A stretch of DNA of 64,000 nt. Source: Chrysomallon squamiferum. Taxonomy: Eukaryota > Mollusca > Gastropoda > Neomphalida > Peltospiridae. The position numbers were made by a program, and so were the translations under genes. Of this stretch, positions 14,415 through 28,034 are shown piece by piece (within the stretch, counting starts at the first letter, position 1; each line of letters opens with the position of its first letter). The notes under the pieces were generated by a model. It was not told the origin of the DNA. It worked only from the letters and a program-made list of their open reading frames with translations, and did not search any database. The stretch is from positions 11,142,449-11,206,448 of the forward strand of contig CM022669.1 of NCBI GenBank assembly GCA_012295275.1, written 5' to 3'.

Positions 14415-14477
14415 AACATCAGTACTTACATTCTATATATATAATAATAATTATAAATGAATGTAAGTACTGATGTT
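14415..14477. repeat. Perfect 19-bp inverted repeat (stem-loop)
   Basis: AACATCAGTACTTACATTC at 14415-14433 is the exact reverse complement of 14459-14477. The arms are separated by 25 nt of AT-only sequence. The transcript could form a 19-bp stem, and the DNA could extrude a cruciform. Both strands show the same arm, so no direction can be assigned. Confidence 0.9.
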
Positions 14478-14524
14478 GTTATTTTTATAGTTATTATTAT
14501 TATTATTACTATTATACGACTGTC

Positions 14525-14528
<4 letters not shown>

Positions 14529-14621
<93 letters not shown>

Positions 14622-14642
14622 ACACACACACACACACACACA
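14529..14642. repeat. (TG)n(TA)n(GA)n(CA)n compound microsatellite
   Basis: Four dinucleotide blocks lie back to back. The outer TG and CA blocks are complementary, so the whole tract can fold as a hairpin. Confidence 0.97.
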
Positions 14643-14724
14643 TGCACACACCAACAAAACATAATTATGAAATTATTTTTTAAATCTCGTGAACACACCC
14701 ATACAAGATATATGTTTTTTGTTT

Positions 14725-14755
<31 letters not shown>

Positions 14756-16660
14756 TCTTCGAGTTCTGTGAAGTTTATCATAACTCATACACACAAACAC
14801 CGGCTTTATTACACCGCAGAAAGGTGTTATATATCAACACTCGCAATTAGATAATACATCAACGTTATCATCACAACAGACATGCACGCGAAATCATCAT
14901 CGTCATCAACAGTACGGTTTACAAAAGACGTTTATATTTACGTAGAAATAAACATCGGAGATGTTGTACAGAAAACACTATCAGTCTCCGTATCTACTTT
15001 CACAAGGAAACCAAACACTAATAAATTGTCGAAAAATCTGCTGGTGCCATCTGCTTAAAGACAAATAAATCCTGCCAGATAATTGGCCTGTTTACTGTGA
15101 GGGGGCAAACAGGAGAAATGAACTCTAAACACAACAAGTAAAACGAGTGTGTTATCTGTCAGGTGTAAGTTTTAAACTATTGGGAGATACTTTAATAGAC
15201 AGATAGGAATGTTTTGGGGTGTTTGCTTGGGAATTTTGTTCATACTTTTTATAAATTAACGTGATTAATGTGGGTGTTAGTTGTTGTTGTTGTTGTTGTT
15301 TTGTTAGAAAAAGAAGAAAGAGAAAGAGGAGCCTTCTGAATATTGGTAGTAGTAGTAGTATGTGTTATTGTAGTAATAGCAGCAGCAGAAGAGTGTTAAT
15401 AGTATTAGTTGTCGTAGTAGCTGTTGCAGAAATAGTTATAGTTGTTCTGTAGTAGAAATGGTGCAACAGTAATATGTAATAGTTATAACAACAGAAACAG
15501 CTGTAATGTCGCTCATATAACTGCAATTAATATGTTCGAAATATAACTACAATGCCGATAGTAACAATAATAAAGTAAGCATCTAAAAAATAAAAATAAA
15601 AATAATTAAAAGCGTTAATTTTATATTTTTGAAATGTGTTTAAAATATGTTTGAAATATAGCAACAATATCGGTAGCAACAACAGTAATAATATAAGGAT
15701 CTAAAACAAATATAAATAAATAAATAACAAAAAGGTTAATTTTATATGTTTGAAATATAACAGCAATATCGGCAAGTAGCAACAATAATAAATTAAGTAT
15801 CTAAAAATAATTATTATTATAAATAACAAAGAGCGTTCATTTCATTCTTCAGTAATCAGCAAACTCAATTATAAATCACATTAATTTCAGATTAGACCGC
15901 CAGGTCTTTTAAAATTGTTTCTTTAAAAAAAAAAATATTTAGAATTTAATCTACTTTTCAGATCACCTCTGGCTACAATTATAACTCACAACATTATTGT
16001 CAGGTATTTTGTGAAACGAAGCGATAACCACTAAATTAACATGTTGTTGTTACTGAGCTAATTTTAGTTTTATTATTATTATTCTTGTTCTTGTTGTTTT
16101 CTTTTTTTCTTTCTTTTTTATACTTTTTTTTTTCCTTTGGAGTAATCTATATCGTCTAAAATTTTAATTATATGGAGTTTTTTGTTTTGTTTTGTTATTT
16201 TTTCATTTTCGTTTCTTCTTCTTTCATTAATTTCCACGTCTAGTAGAATATTTTTGTGTAGATGTCTTAATGCGCTCATACAGCTTCACTTATTTTTGAA
16301 TATGGTGTCAAGTACGCCTTTCGTGAACACAACTTAGGACCTAGCCTAAGAATTCTGACCAAGACTGCGACGATTTTATTTTATACAACATCGGTGGCTA
16401 GGGCATTACTCTTAAACATGACAGGTACTAACAGTAAACTGACGAGCAGTCATATCGCTGTAATCTTATTTCTAACTAAGCCGCTAACACTATCATTGTC
16501 TTAGGCCATTAAAGCCATAATTATCTTTCTAAGGCTATTACTAACTTAGGCAGAAAAACAACCCTGCATGGTACGCGTGTACCTGTACGTAGACAGCTCC
16601 AGTTGTTTATTTGAATGATTCTGCTGTTAGTTCCTCTTCTGTGCTGTTAAAATGTAAGAC

Positions 16661-16763
16661 AGTCACATAAAGTAAAATCTCAAAGATTGTTATATAAAGT
16701 AAAATCTCAGAGATTGTTATATAAAGTAAAATCTCAGAGATTGTTATATAAAGTAAAATCTCA
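16661..16763. repeat. 27-bp tandem repeat, about 4 copies
   Basis: The unit 'ttatataaagtaaaatctca' plus GAGATTG starts at 16690, 16717 and 16744, with a partial diverged copy upstream. Confidence 0.9.
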
Positions 16764-16923
16764 TGGACACTGATTTTAACACTGTCGTGTGGTAGTGCTG
16801 GTTACTAGAATACGTTAACAATAAACGCGCTTCTAGACTAAAAAGTTACGGCTTTATTAGTATGAAAGTAACCTGTATCAGAAGAGAGATATATTTTTAT
16901 CTATATATATCTTTATCTATCTA

Positions 16924-16929
<6 letters not shown>

Positions 16930-17000
<71 letters not shown>
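16930..17000. repeat. (CT)n microsatellite
   Basis: About 70 nt of uninterrupted CT repeat, ending 20 bp before a CRE palindrome at 17021. Confidence 0.97.
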
Positions 17001-17003
<3 letters not shown>

Positions 17004-17020
17004 ATTAATCCTAATCTCGA

Positions 17021-17446
17021 TGACGTCATCTCTGTGCTAAACTGACCAATGTCTTCCAGTCTCGCAAGTCGCTGGACCGGCTGAGAACCACGCAGGACGA
17101 CAGCTGATTAATTCTCTTCATGTTTCACCTCGGAACGACTAAACCGCGCGCCTCTACTTCATCAAACGCAGATTTCAATGTCTTTCTTAACCTCACGTGC
17201 AGGTGGGGCGGCCGGCAGAAGCAATTACATCCAGCTTAATCCATGGCAATTTCCTCCAGCGAGATGTACGATAATCATTAACAATTGTTCATTTCACGTG
17301 CGCGCCTGCTAACTTCCGCGCGTTTAGCCAGATTCCAGCTATCTGCGATTCAATGGGCAATTAGTCGCTAAAATATCCCCGCCAAAAAGACAATCGCCTT
17401 CTGCAAATATTTGCAGACGACGATCAATCAGAGCAGGTATTTGCAT
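17021..17446. promoter_or_regulatory. Enhancer-like island (CRE, E-box, SOX, POU motifs)
   Basis: A GC-richer island contains a CRE (TGACGTCA, 17021-17028), CACGTG at 17194-17199 and 17295-17300 with CAGGTG at 17200-17205, a back-to-back SOX-type palindrome AACAATTGTT (17280-17289), a 16-bp palindrome CTGCAAATATTTGCAG (17401-17416) and a full octamer ATTTGCAT (17439-17446). SOX and POU factors commonly co-regulate neural genes. The motifs are seen directly; enhancer function is an inference. Confidence 0.35.
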
Positions 17447-18436
17447 GTGCTGCGCATCAGCGGGATCCCGAAAAGGTCGAGATGTCAAATCGCTATTGAC
17501 CGGGACAATCCGGAATCTCGCGAACTTCCAGCGTCCTGGCGGTGCGGGGTTTTATACCAGTGCTTTCTTTTCATTAACTTTTCGATTCTTAATCTCTCTC
17601 TCTCTCTCGTCGAGATTATTAATTTCCACACAATGGAGAATTGAAAAAAAAAAAATTGATCTCTGCTGAAAAACAAGAGTTCACGCGAGGTTACAAAAAT
17701 TATCAGTTTTTTTTCGAAGGGTGGCGTTCGGCGGATATGAACGTGCACTGACATTTAATATGTCACGTATCGAATGGTTGTTTTGGAATTAACGGAAAGT
17801 ATCGTCACACAAATGAAAATAAATGAAAAATAATATGATTGACTTGTCACGTTGAAAACTTGATTTGTATTGAAAGACAAATTTAGATGATCTTTTCTGC
17901 ACTTAGTTATTTATAGCAGCTTTAGTAAATATCAGGACATTTTGTTTTGTTTCGTTTTCTTTCTTCAGAAGTTGTACAAATTTATAATTATCTTTTTTTT
18001 AATTTTTATTACACCTCATCTATTTTTATCAGCTTTTTTACTAGAAAAAAAAAAAGAAAAAAAAAGAAATACAGTTGTCTGCTACAGTTGATTCAGATCT
18101 ACTTATTCTATTACGTCCAATGCAGTGTATGATTGATATATTGGGTTAAGTCAAAAAGCCGGAGGTATTTGATAATGTGGTTTTATTCGTTGTAAATCAC
18201 TCCTATTTTACAGCGCACTCAAACAGCTGAACTAGCAATTATCGTGCCATCAGCCGGGCCGGTTTACTCTTAAATGTCACACACTGGCTAACAGCTTTTG
18301 CTGTATTTCACTGTTCCACGTCATTACTCCGAGTCGTTCACATGTTTCATGGATAATTGCATCTCCAATAAACTGTCTGTTTTTGCTGCAGTGTTTCTTC
18401 CACGTTCGTAGACCACGCTAGAACGACATAGCAAGA

Positions 18437-18499
18437 AGAAGAAGAAGAAGAAGAAAAAGAAGAAGAAGAAGAAGAAGAAGAAGAAGAAGAAGAAGAAAG
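18437..18499. repeat. (GAA)n trinucleotide repeat
   Basis: About 20 GAA units with a single interruption. Confidence 0.97.
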
Positions 18500-19403
18500 A
18501 GAAATGTTTTGTGCTTAATGTATCGCCTGAAGGAACACTTTCTTTCCTATTTTTTTTTAACGCCTTTACGGCGGTCGAGAACATCGCTGAAGAAAAATAA
18601 TGAATAAATACAAATTTTTTTAGGTGTGAGAAATTATTGTATTAACTTTGTTGTAAAATGTCGCTGATTTGGCAAATTCATACAGAGTTCGTTAAGTCTG
18701 AACAGAGGTTTTAAGCTAAAATTACAAATATATTGTGTTATTATTAGCTCAGTTTGTAGCAATAAATAGACGTTTGCTTAAAGATAATTCAGTGTGTGTT
18801 TGTGTTTGTGTGTGCGTGTGTGGGTGTGAACAACTATTCAATGTTGAATATACATTTTTATAATGTTGATTAGAAGAGTAGAAACCTGTCTCGACATTTC
18901 ATGTACCTACAACTCTGCATCATAATCCATTTGCACTATATTATTCTGAAATAGAAGACATAGCAATAGTAATCCTACGAGAATCAGTCATATAACCATT
19001 GGATATTAGCCTTGTAGAAAGGTTCTTCGTAAGCGCCACTGTTTTTAAACGATCATGCCGCAGCGGCATCGGGTTTCTTTTTTAATATCATCGTATAAAG
19101 GATTAAAAAACCCGTTAAAACGTATGACATTTGTTACACTCGTGTAAAGTAGTAACAAAACGTAACATTAAACACTCATTCATTCCATTCATTTTCTGTC
19201 GCGGTTCTGATTGTGGCTACTTGGAACAGATGCGTCAACTGTCAATTAACAATATCTCCATCTTCTGTTCGTCTGCAGAAGTCTTTGTCAACTCACAGTA
19301 ATTCAGTCTGTTGTTCAGATGTACTATAACACTAACAGTTTGCTCTTGAAGTTTATTTGTCTCTTAAGACTTATTGTTTACGTTTCTTCGTCGTGTTCAA
19401 ATC

Positions 19404-19788
19404 TGTTCTTCAAATTTATTCGTTTGTTCAGATCAGTTATTTAAGCTTATTCGTCTATACAGATATATTCTTTAAGTTTGTTCTTCTATACAGATTTATT
19501 ATTTAAATTTATTCGCATATTCTTATTTATTCTCTAAGTTTATTCGTCTATACATATCTATTCTTTAAGTTTATTTGTCGGTACAGATTTATTCTTTAAG
19601 TTTGTTCATCTATTCAGATTTATTTTTTAAGTGTATTCGTATATTCTGATTTATTATTTAAGTTTATTCGTCTATACAGATTTATTATTTAAGTTTATTA
19701 ATTTATTTAGATTTATTCTTTAAGTTTATTCATCTATTGAGATTTATTCTTCACGTTTATGTGTCTGTTCAGATTTGTTACATGAGCT
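19404..19788. repeat. 31-bp tandem repeat, about 12 copies
   Basis: Diverged units of the type 'agatttattctttaagttt' plus ATTCGTCTATAC follow one another. Units differ by point changes and one- or two-base indels, so the array is old. Confidence 0.88.
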
Positions 19789-20042
19789 GTAGTAAATGTG
19801 TCCTGTTTAGGTAAATATCTTAGTTAATGTGTAGCAGTAGATGACAGCACAGTTGCAGATGGTTTCCTCTCTGTCGTGATGACTTCTGACGTTTATAGAC
19901 GTCAGCGACAGCTGAGGTGTACACAGTTATTGATTGTCTGTCAGCCACAAGCATTACAACAACGACAACGATGGTGCCGATAAGAATAACCACAGTAATA
20001 ACCACAATGAAATGTTTGGAACTCATCGTGTTAAGTATATTA

Positions 20043-20046
<4 letters not shown>

Positions 20047-20135
<89 letters not shown>
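20047..20135. repeat. (TC)n microsatellite
   Basis: About 88 nt of uninterrupted TC repeat. Confidence 0.97.
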
Positions 20136-20139
<4 letters not shown>

Positions 20140-21233
20140 ATCTATCTATGTTTTTCAATATCTCCGTATGTGTTTATATTGAGATGTATCTATGTACGTA
20201 TGTTAGCGTGTGAGCATGTGTGTGTATGTGTGTATGTGTGTATATATATATATACGTATACAACTCAATATAAACACATACGCAGACAATGAGAAAGACA
20301 GACACACACATATACATATACAAACACACACACACACATACAGGCACCTCATGCTGATTAACAAAGTTTAATAATACATCAGTCATGCGATATTCCAATA
20401 AAATTTATTACTTCAACAAAAAAAAAAAAAAACCAAACGTTTGTTGCTCCTGCATTTGTAGACATTTCCCTTCGTGATAATGAATCTGTGAGAAATTCTT
20501 TAAACCAGCGTAATTTCCTATTTGCCTTCCGCACGTCACATTGCAACCGAGTGACGTCCTTGGGCTTGCAGGCGAACGCAATTACCGCGATTTCGTTGAC
20601 ATTTAAGATACAACGAATCACCTGGATTTCCTGCCTGGCCCACTGTCTGCATATAAACAGAGACGACAACAGTGCGTGCAGTGCATGCTATTTGTTCGGG
20701 ATTCGTCGGCCGTTGTCGACTAATTGACGCACGTGCGATTTCCCGCCGAGACCGGAAGTTACTAACTACCGTGTGTATTATGCTCTGTAGACGTTGGTAT
20801 AATGGGCAGGCTTGTTGAACGGAAATAAACGCAAAAACCCGAATATAAAGACAAAATCAAAACTACGCTATTATTTGAAAAAGCCGTTATGTAACATGAT
20901 CAGCAGAAAGAATGGAAAACGTTTCATGGAATTATGCATCCTGTGCGTGTACGTAAAGTATTTTGATAGGTTCGGTGAGCCGTAATTTAATCTTGTGCTG
21001 GTACAGGGTCTAGGATTGCAACAAATCCTGTTAGGTTTTGGGCTTAATCCTTTTGCTAGAACTGCCTCTCATTATGTAACATGTATACATGCATATAATT
21101 AGAACGACTTCGCCTCCATTTATTTTTTGCTGATCAATCTTTATTTTGTGTGTCACTTTCACTTAAACCGTGATTCTGATGGAGACGTGAATTTATATCC
21201 TTTTTTACGAAACAGAAACAGCTCTTATATGTT

Positions 21234-21640
21234 AGCTGTTTAAATTATAGTTAATATAATTATCTAAAGTCCTGTAGCGAAATACACATACTGTTCCAAT
21301 ACATTATTTTAATTATAAATAATTTTCACTTAAAGCCCTGTATTGAAACATACTGTCACAATATATCGGCTATTTTAATTATAATTAATATCGACCTAAA
21401 TCCCTGTAACGAATCAAAATATACTGTTCCTTCATAACTGGCTATTTTAATTATAATTACTATTGACCTAAATCCTTGTAACGAATCAAGACATACTGTT
21501 CTTCCACAACTAGCTATTTTAATTATAATTAATATCGACCTAAATCCCTGTAAAGGAATCAAGACATACCATTCCTCTATAACTGGCTGTTTTAATTATA
21601 GCTAATATTGACCTAACGCCCCTGTGACGAATCCTCGTTA
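21234..21640. repeat. 72-bp tandem repeat, about 6 copies
   Basis: Units begin 'ggctattttaattataatta', followed by a conserved 'cctaaatccctgtaacgaat' segment; good copies start at about 21368, 21440, 21513 and 21587, with two more decayed ones before. Because 72 is divisible by three, short repetitive frames stay open on the minus strand. These look like by-products, not genes. Confidence 0.85.
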
Positions 21641-22364
21641 TCAAAGAATGTTCCGAGATTTGTCTCAAAAACAAACATTTATTTTTCCCTCTCACTTCAC
21701 CGCGGCGGCTGGGAAAGCTCGGCTCGCTGAGACACAGAGAGCCACCATTGATCGGTCTGAAGCGATTGCCTTGGACAATATGTTCCGTCAGCGCCATTAG
21801 TCGAGTTTGCAGTTGTGATTGCTTGTATCCACCGTAGACCAACAACCTGTCATCACTGCCAGACAAACACAGCGCTAATCCCTCCACGTCCACTGAAAGA
21901 GTCCAGCGATCTCCAAAGACTCGACGGTCTTTTTCTCTCTCCGGCTCTGACTGCACACACTGACAGAGTCGATTACTGGCACTATGATCTGCTACACTGA
22001 AATCAGCGTACAAACAAGTCACTGGTGGTCGTAACTTACGGCTTCCCTAGTTAGGTGAACGTAGAAGATGCTGTTATATGCGCAGGTATTAACCGAGTCG
22101 TCGGGGGAAGCGTAGTTAAAATATTCAGCCTTTTCTGCTTTGTGGCAGTGGAAGTCTGTTAATCGTAAATTTAATTATGGGTTTACTTTGCTGTGTGCGT
22201 TTGAAAGAATAGTGTCCTGTTGTGTTCCCAGATATTAACTGAGATGTTGGTGAAGAAGAATATAAATTTACATCCTTACTGCTTTGTAGCAAAAATTAAT
22301 TATAGTTCTTGTGTTTTCCTTTCCGTCGGTATTTTGAAATTGAAATGTTATTATATTCCCAGTA

Positions 22365-22367
<3 letters not shown>

Positions 22368-22422
<55 letters not shown>
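22368..22422. repeat. (CA)n microsatellite
   Basis: About 55 nt of uninterrupted CA repeat. Confidence 0.97.
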
Positions 22423-22426
<4 letters not shown>

Positions 22427-24554
22427 TACTATTAGTCATAACGCATGGTTTAGCTTTTATTAAAATGAAAGTACATAATATAATTGAAAGTATAATGTTT
22501 AGGTAATAGCTGAGATAGAAATAGGAAATATTAAAACATATTCCTGTTAAAGAATATATTAATACATTTAACGTGATAGACCTGGTATGACCGAAAAATT
22601 AAGAACACGATACAAAAATACAGTAGGTTTGCTTTGCTGTAATTATTTTGTAATTTAAACCTTCTCAGGTGAAAGTATTTGGAAACGGAATTCAGTATTA
22701 AATTCCTTGTTTTAGTTGTGAAGTCCAAGAACTGAATAACACTTCAGTCCTTTTTGTGATGATGTTGTTGTCGTCGTCGTTGTTCTCGACATATTGGTTG
22801 TAACTTAAACATTCGCATGAGTTAAGTTTTTTGAAAAGTGGAGTATAATTATTATTATAATATTTCATGTATTAATCTGAGATAACAATGGAAAACAATG
22901 GGAAAAAAACCCACATCTCTTATCTGTCATCTGTTCCAGAACATACAAGACTACAAGACGTTACTTTGCTCTGAATGATTTAAACGGTTACTAATGTCAG
23001 TGACCACGAAATCGCTAAGTCAGGAGATGCAGAGATTATTCTGAGCACTCGCGTAATTAGGTATTCTGACAAAGGATACCAGGATTGTCAGTGAACCAGC
23101 CAAAACCCTTTTGTTATACCACTTCGTTAGAACGGATTTGGTTTTTCGGTTCAATTTGTGGCTGAATTAACCTACTAACTAACTAACCTTTCAGTCCAGA
23201 GTGGCTGTTTGAGATGGTGAATTGTTGATGACGTAAGTGTCAAAACTGATATTAGAATAAAAACTAAATAATACGAAGACGTTTTTGTTGATATCGTTAT
23301 TGCTGTGTTTTTTTGTTTTTTTTTAAAGTTTATATTGGATCCGAAATACTGCGCATATTTCTAAGTGTTTTATGAGTAACTTGAATATGACTTCACCAAT
23401 ATTTCAAACCAAATATATCATAAATATAAAATGTCTTTCTGACACTAATAAAATACGGCATAAGTAGATTTCTAAAAGGTTATTTTGTTTATGTTATCAA
23501 CCTTTACTAAGCATAAGGTTATAATGATAATGATATAAAAAAAGAACTGAAGATACACATATGTGTCTTATCAGGTTTTTTTTTTAATAATTTTTTTAAA
23601 TGTTTTTTTCAAGTACAGGCGTTCTTTCTTACACTTAAAGGCAAAACAAAAAAAATAAACCTTTAAAAACAGCAACTGTTAAACTGACAAACTGGTGCAA
23701 ACAGCATTCAAGCTAAGATTTATTTGTCGATAACAAAAGTAAGCAGACAAAAGCGAGCACATAAATCTTTATCTAAGTTACCTATCAGTCTCTTTCTCTC
23801 CTTCGTACGTAGTAACATTAGAGAAAAATGACAGTGTTTAGATTTGACCTTGGATCCGTTATTTTGTTCCTGTAACATATTAATAACTAATGTTAGTAAT
23901 ATATCAAATATTCATACGATAAAATAATAATAATAATAATAATATTACAAAAAGTAAGTGTTTTTTGTCTCATTATCGTGATACCAGACTGTCGCTCTAA
24001 GTACATTTTATTCTATTCAGTTTTACACCTAATAAAACAGTTGAACATTTTTAACTCGCACAATGTATCTTACATGCTTTAGTAACAAGGACCTACCCAG
24101 TATTTCTAATAAAAGGAACTCAGTCATATAAATTCGAAGTATTTCAGATATGAGAACGCTATCATTTAAGTAGATCAAGTTTCGAAATAGAAAAAAAATA
24201 CAAACTTGTATAATATTAACACTGCAATTTAAACAGCACTGTAAAATAAGAATAGAGTCTTTGTTTTAAAAGTGTAAATAATTATCATGATTTACTCACT
24301 TGCTTTTAACAGAACTTCAGAGTGTTAATAAAAAAAATAAAACAGAGTCAGTAATACAACATTTAACAGTTTTACTTGATAGTCGCTAGATAAAGTTTTA
24401 CTCAGTGCATCTATGCAGCGTTCATGTTTGCGATTTTATCTTTGTTTACTGCTGAATCCAGCGGATGTTTTTCTTTGGGTTTTTTCAATTTTAATTTTTA
24501 ACATGTTTTTTAAAATATTTTTTAATTTTTTAAATTTTTCTTTTGTGTGTTTAT

Positions 24555-24556
24555 GT

Positions 24557-24601
<45 letters not shown>
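24555..24601. repeat. (GT)n microsatellite
   Basis: About 46 nt of GT repeat, followed by TTTA-rich DNA to about 25400 with poly-T runs and (ATT)n at about 25353-25394. Confidence 0.95.
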
Positions 24602-24603
<2 letters not shown>

Positions 24604-25351
24604 GTGATTTGTTGTCTTCTTTGTTTCTAATTTTATTTATTTAATTTATTTATTTATTTATTCATTCATTCATACATTCATTATTTTTATTTATCATCAT
24701 TTTATGTATTTTGAATGGTTTTATTTAGTTTTTACTTTACTTTCTATTTCGATATATTTAATTTATATTTTTATTTATTTACTTTTATTTTTTATTTTTT
24801 CCTTACTTATTTATTTTTGGTTGTTCTTGTTTTTGAATGGTGTGTCTTAAATAGATACATTTATTTACATTTCAACAAGTTTTATCTTCATTACATTTTG
24901 ATGTCATTCATTTTTAGTTTAGTTAATCTTACTGTAAAAAATATTAGAAATATTTAGTTTAATGGGTTTTTTTTTAATTTAAAATTTATTAAATAAATTC
25001 TTGTATATCAGATGTCTTCCTTTTTTCTTCTTTTTTTTTCTTTTTTAATCCTTTCACACAGAATTAATTAATTTTCAAATTATTATTTTCAATTAATTAA
25101 TTATTTAATTTATTTATTTATTTTTTTTTTTTTATTATTTTTTTTTTTTTTTTTTATCAAACTCTAAGTTACTATAGTCAAATTCCGCTATTACCTGGTC
25201 TTAAACTTGAAAATCTAAATTAATTTTAAATAACCTAAAATTATAGTATTTTTTCTCTCTTTTTTTTTAATATAGTTATTTATTTTTTAATTTAAAAATT
25301 AATAAATAAATCCTTTTCCAACTAACTAACCATTATAAACTACATAAAAAA

Positions 25352-25397
<46 letters not shown>

Positions 25398-25792
25398 AAT
25401 AATAACTAGAAAATATTAAGTCTTTAGCCCCTGTTAAATTACTTAATAAAATTATAAAAATTCTTGTCGCTTCTGAACTCTGTTGCTAAATATTTGTCAG
25501 GTTGTTGCATGTCGTAGTTGGCAAAATAAAATATTTATCAATCTTTGACAGTTTTCTTGTCCTTTGAGACTCATCTTCTTTATGTGTTTTTCAACGAAAG
25601 TTACAATTTCTACACTTCTCGAATCAATAATATTAAATCAACGCAATGGTGAGGGTGGGCCGGAGAGAATATGGGAATTGGCCACGAAGTCATTCATGCA
25701 TTCAGACAATATGCAGGGTTTAATGCAAGGACTGTTTGGAAATATTATTCAGAGATACCAAGGCGACTTTTATTGTATCAAGGAAATGGTTC

Positions 25793-25822
<30 letters not shown>
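25793..25822. repeat. Poly-A tract
   Basis: About 30 A residues directly follow a short more complex segment (about 25640-25790), as at the end of a retroposed sequence. No flanking target duplication was identified. Confidence 0.85.
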
Positions 25823-25823
<1 letters not shown>

Positions 25824-25962
25824 AATAAATAAAAAAATTATATTATTTATATCTCTTGTAAAAATATTTTCGAAAAAGATTTTTTTATTAGTGTGATTAT
25901 TTATCTCTTTGTTTGTTAGTTAGTTCCTTTATTTATTAATTATTTATTTATTTCATATGCAT

Positions 25963-26120
25963 GCATGTATGTATGTATGTATGTATGTATATGTATGTAT
26001 GAATATATGCATTAATGTATGTATATATATGTATGAATATATGTATTGATATATATATGTATCTATCTGTCTATCTATATCTATATCTATCTATCTATCT
26101 ATCTCTATATATATATATAT
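25963..26120. repeat. (GTAT)n / (ATCT)n tetranucleotide repeats
   Basis: GTAT units grade into ATAT and then ATCT units. Confidence 0.92.
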
Positions 26121-26443
26121 AGGTATGTACGTACCTATGTGTGTATATTTGTTTGTTTACTTGTTTAATACCAAATTTCAGAAGCTTGATTAGAGAACTG
26201 ACAACGAACACAAACAGTACATTCTGTTCACTGACCTCGCGACCATTTAACCTTGACTGACCATTTTAAATGGAAAGTTTAAATTTTTAAATGATAAAGG
26301 ATCTGTCAACAGTGCTGCTACTTTTACGTCAAAATTAAAATCTTAATTATTAGGAACACTCCCCCTGCCTGTCTTCATTTCATTTTTAGTGGATGGTTAA
26401 ATTTCTGAATTATACTGGGGGAATCATTTGAATTTATATTGGA

Positions 26444-26475
<32 letters not shown>

Positions 26476-27975
26476 GTTTTCACTTTTATTTTATTTTTTT
26501 ATATGTTTTTACTCAATAAAACTCTTTCGTTCAATTTCCGCGTCTATTAATAGTTTTATATTTCCATTTAATACAGTGAGAGATATTGTGACAAATGAAT
26601 TTTATAATTTAAACTGCCCTCCAGTCCTTCCATCATCTGATAGCAGACGGTTATATCTGCTGGTGCTTTATGGTCTGTCAACGTAAACAGTCCGGACTAA
26701 GAGGACGAGATCTGCATCCGGGCATTTATCTTCCTTAAAAGGCCGGCGAGAACTGAGTGATGTGCAAGAAGGTGCGTGTTAAACTGACAATCTTGTTCTG
26801 TGTGATGAACTTCTCAAAACAAAATGAAAGAGAAACACGCAATAATCTGACGGCCTCCGCTTCATGGCAAACAAACTGGAAAATAATACTTTGATTTTAC
26901 ACTTCAAAGATTTCACGAGCGGCACGACAACTGGCAAAATGGCTCGCTGTTCCAATTATCGTTCCGTTGTGGTTTTTCTTTTGTGGCTGCTCTGAAAATG
27001 ACAGTCGAAATAAACCGATATTATAGTTATACGGACGACACTTCGAGACCGTCGAAGTAAGAGATTGTTTTTCTTATAAATAAATAGACGTGTAAATTAA
27101 TTGCCTGTGTTAATGAAGTTAAAGAAATAATGTTGGTCTTAGTTTGCAGCGCTCGACGTCGTAATGAACCAGTTCGTTGATATGAATGCACAAAACCACC
27201 AACTCTCGAGTTTTTTGACATTAAATGTTACATTTTTTATTATTATTATTTATTTAAGTTAATAATAATAATAATAATAATACAAAAAACAGCTTGCATA
27301 TTAACATACCTACATATTCATCTTCTAACCAGATAATCACTTTTTGTTGAAAATCAAAGTAGAATAATCGTAAATGAGAAAGATGAATGTATTGCAGTAC
27401 CGTGTTCCAATGTTAAAATCTTTTCTATTTCTTTTTCTTGATCCTTTATAATCATAAGTGTTATAGATAGAGCTTGTTTGTTAACTTTTAAGTGAGAATT
27501 TTGCTATTGTTTTCACTTAAAACCAAAACTCCGCTTTATGTAATTTCAATTTATGATTATGCATTTCAGGTTATATTTAATGTAAAGAAAGAACAATCTA
27601 AACAAACAAACAAATAAAATAAAACTGCAAGGAGCTTTCTATTGAGTTGACTTTCAAAGTGATCTATGGGTGTGTCTAGGTTTTAATCCTTTAAACTTTT
27701 TTCATTCACCTCCTACAGTTTTATTTAATCTACTGCTGACAATATCACCGACTGTCAGATCTGGACAGTGTAAATGTTAGTTAACTCTTAAAATAGCTTC
27801 ATCGGTGTTCACGTCCCTGTCTTTAGTTTGTCGACATTTTAAAACCCTTCCTTTCTCGAAGACTCCAGAATTTCAGTACGTTCGTATAGAGGATTACCTT
27901 ACATGTCGACATTGTAAGCCAGTTTTACGTCAAGTACACTAACATTTTATTAATTTAACTAAATAACATACTTAC

Positions 27976-27978
<3 letters not shown>

Positions 27979-28026
<48 letters not shown>
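27979..28026. repeat. (GT)n microsatellite followed by TACA-rich DNA
   Basis: About 48 nt of GT repeat. Downstream, to about 28310, the sequence is dominated by ACAT/TACA tetranucleotides. Confidence 0.95.
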
Positions 28027-28034
<8 letters not shown>

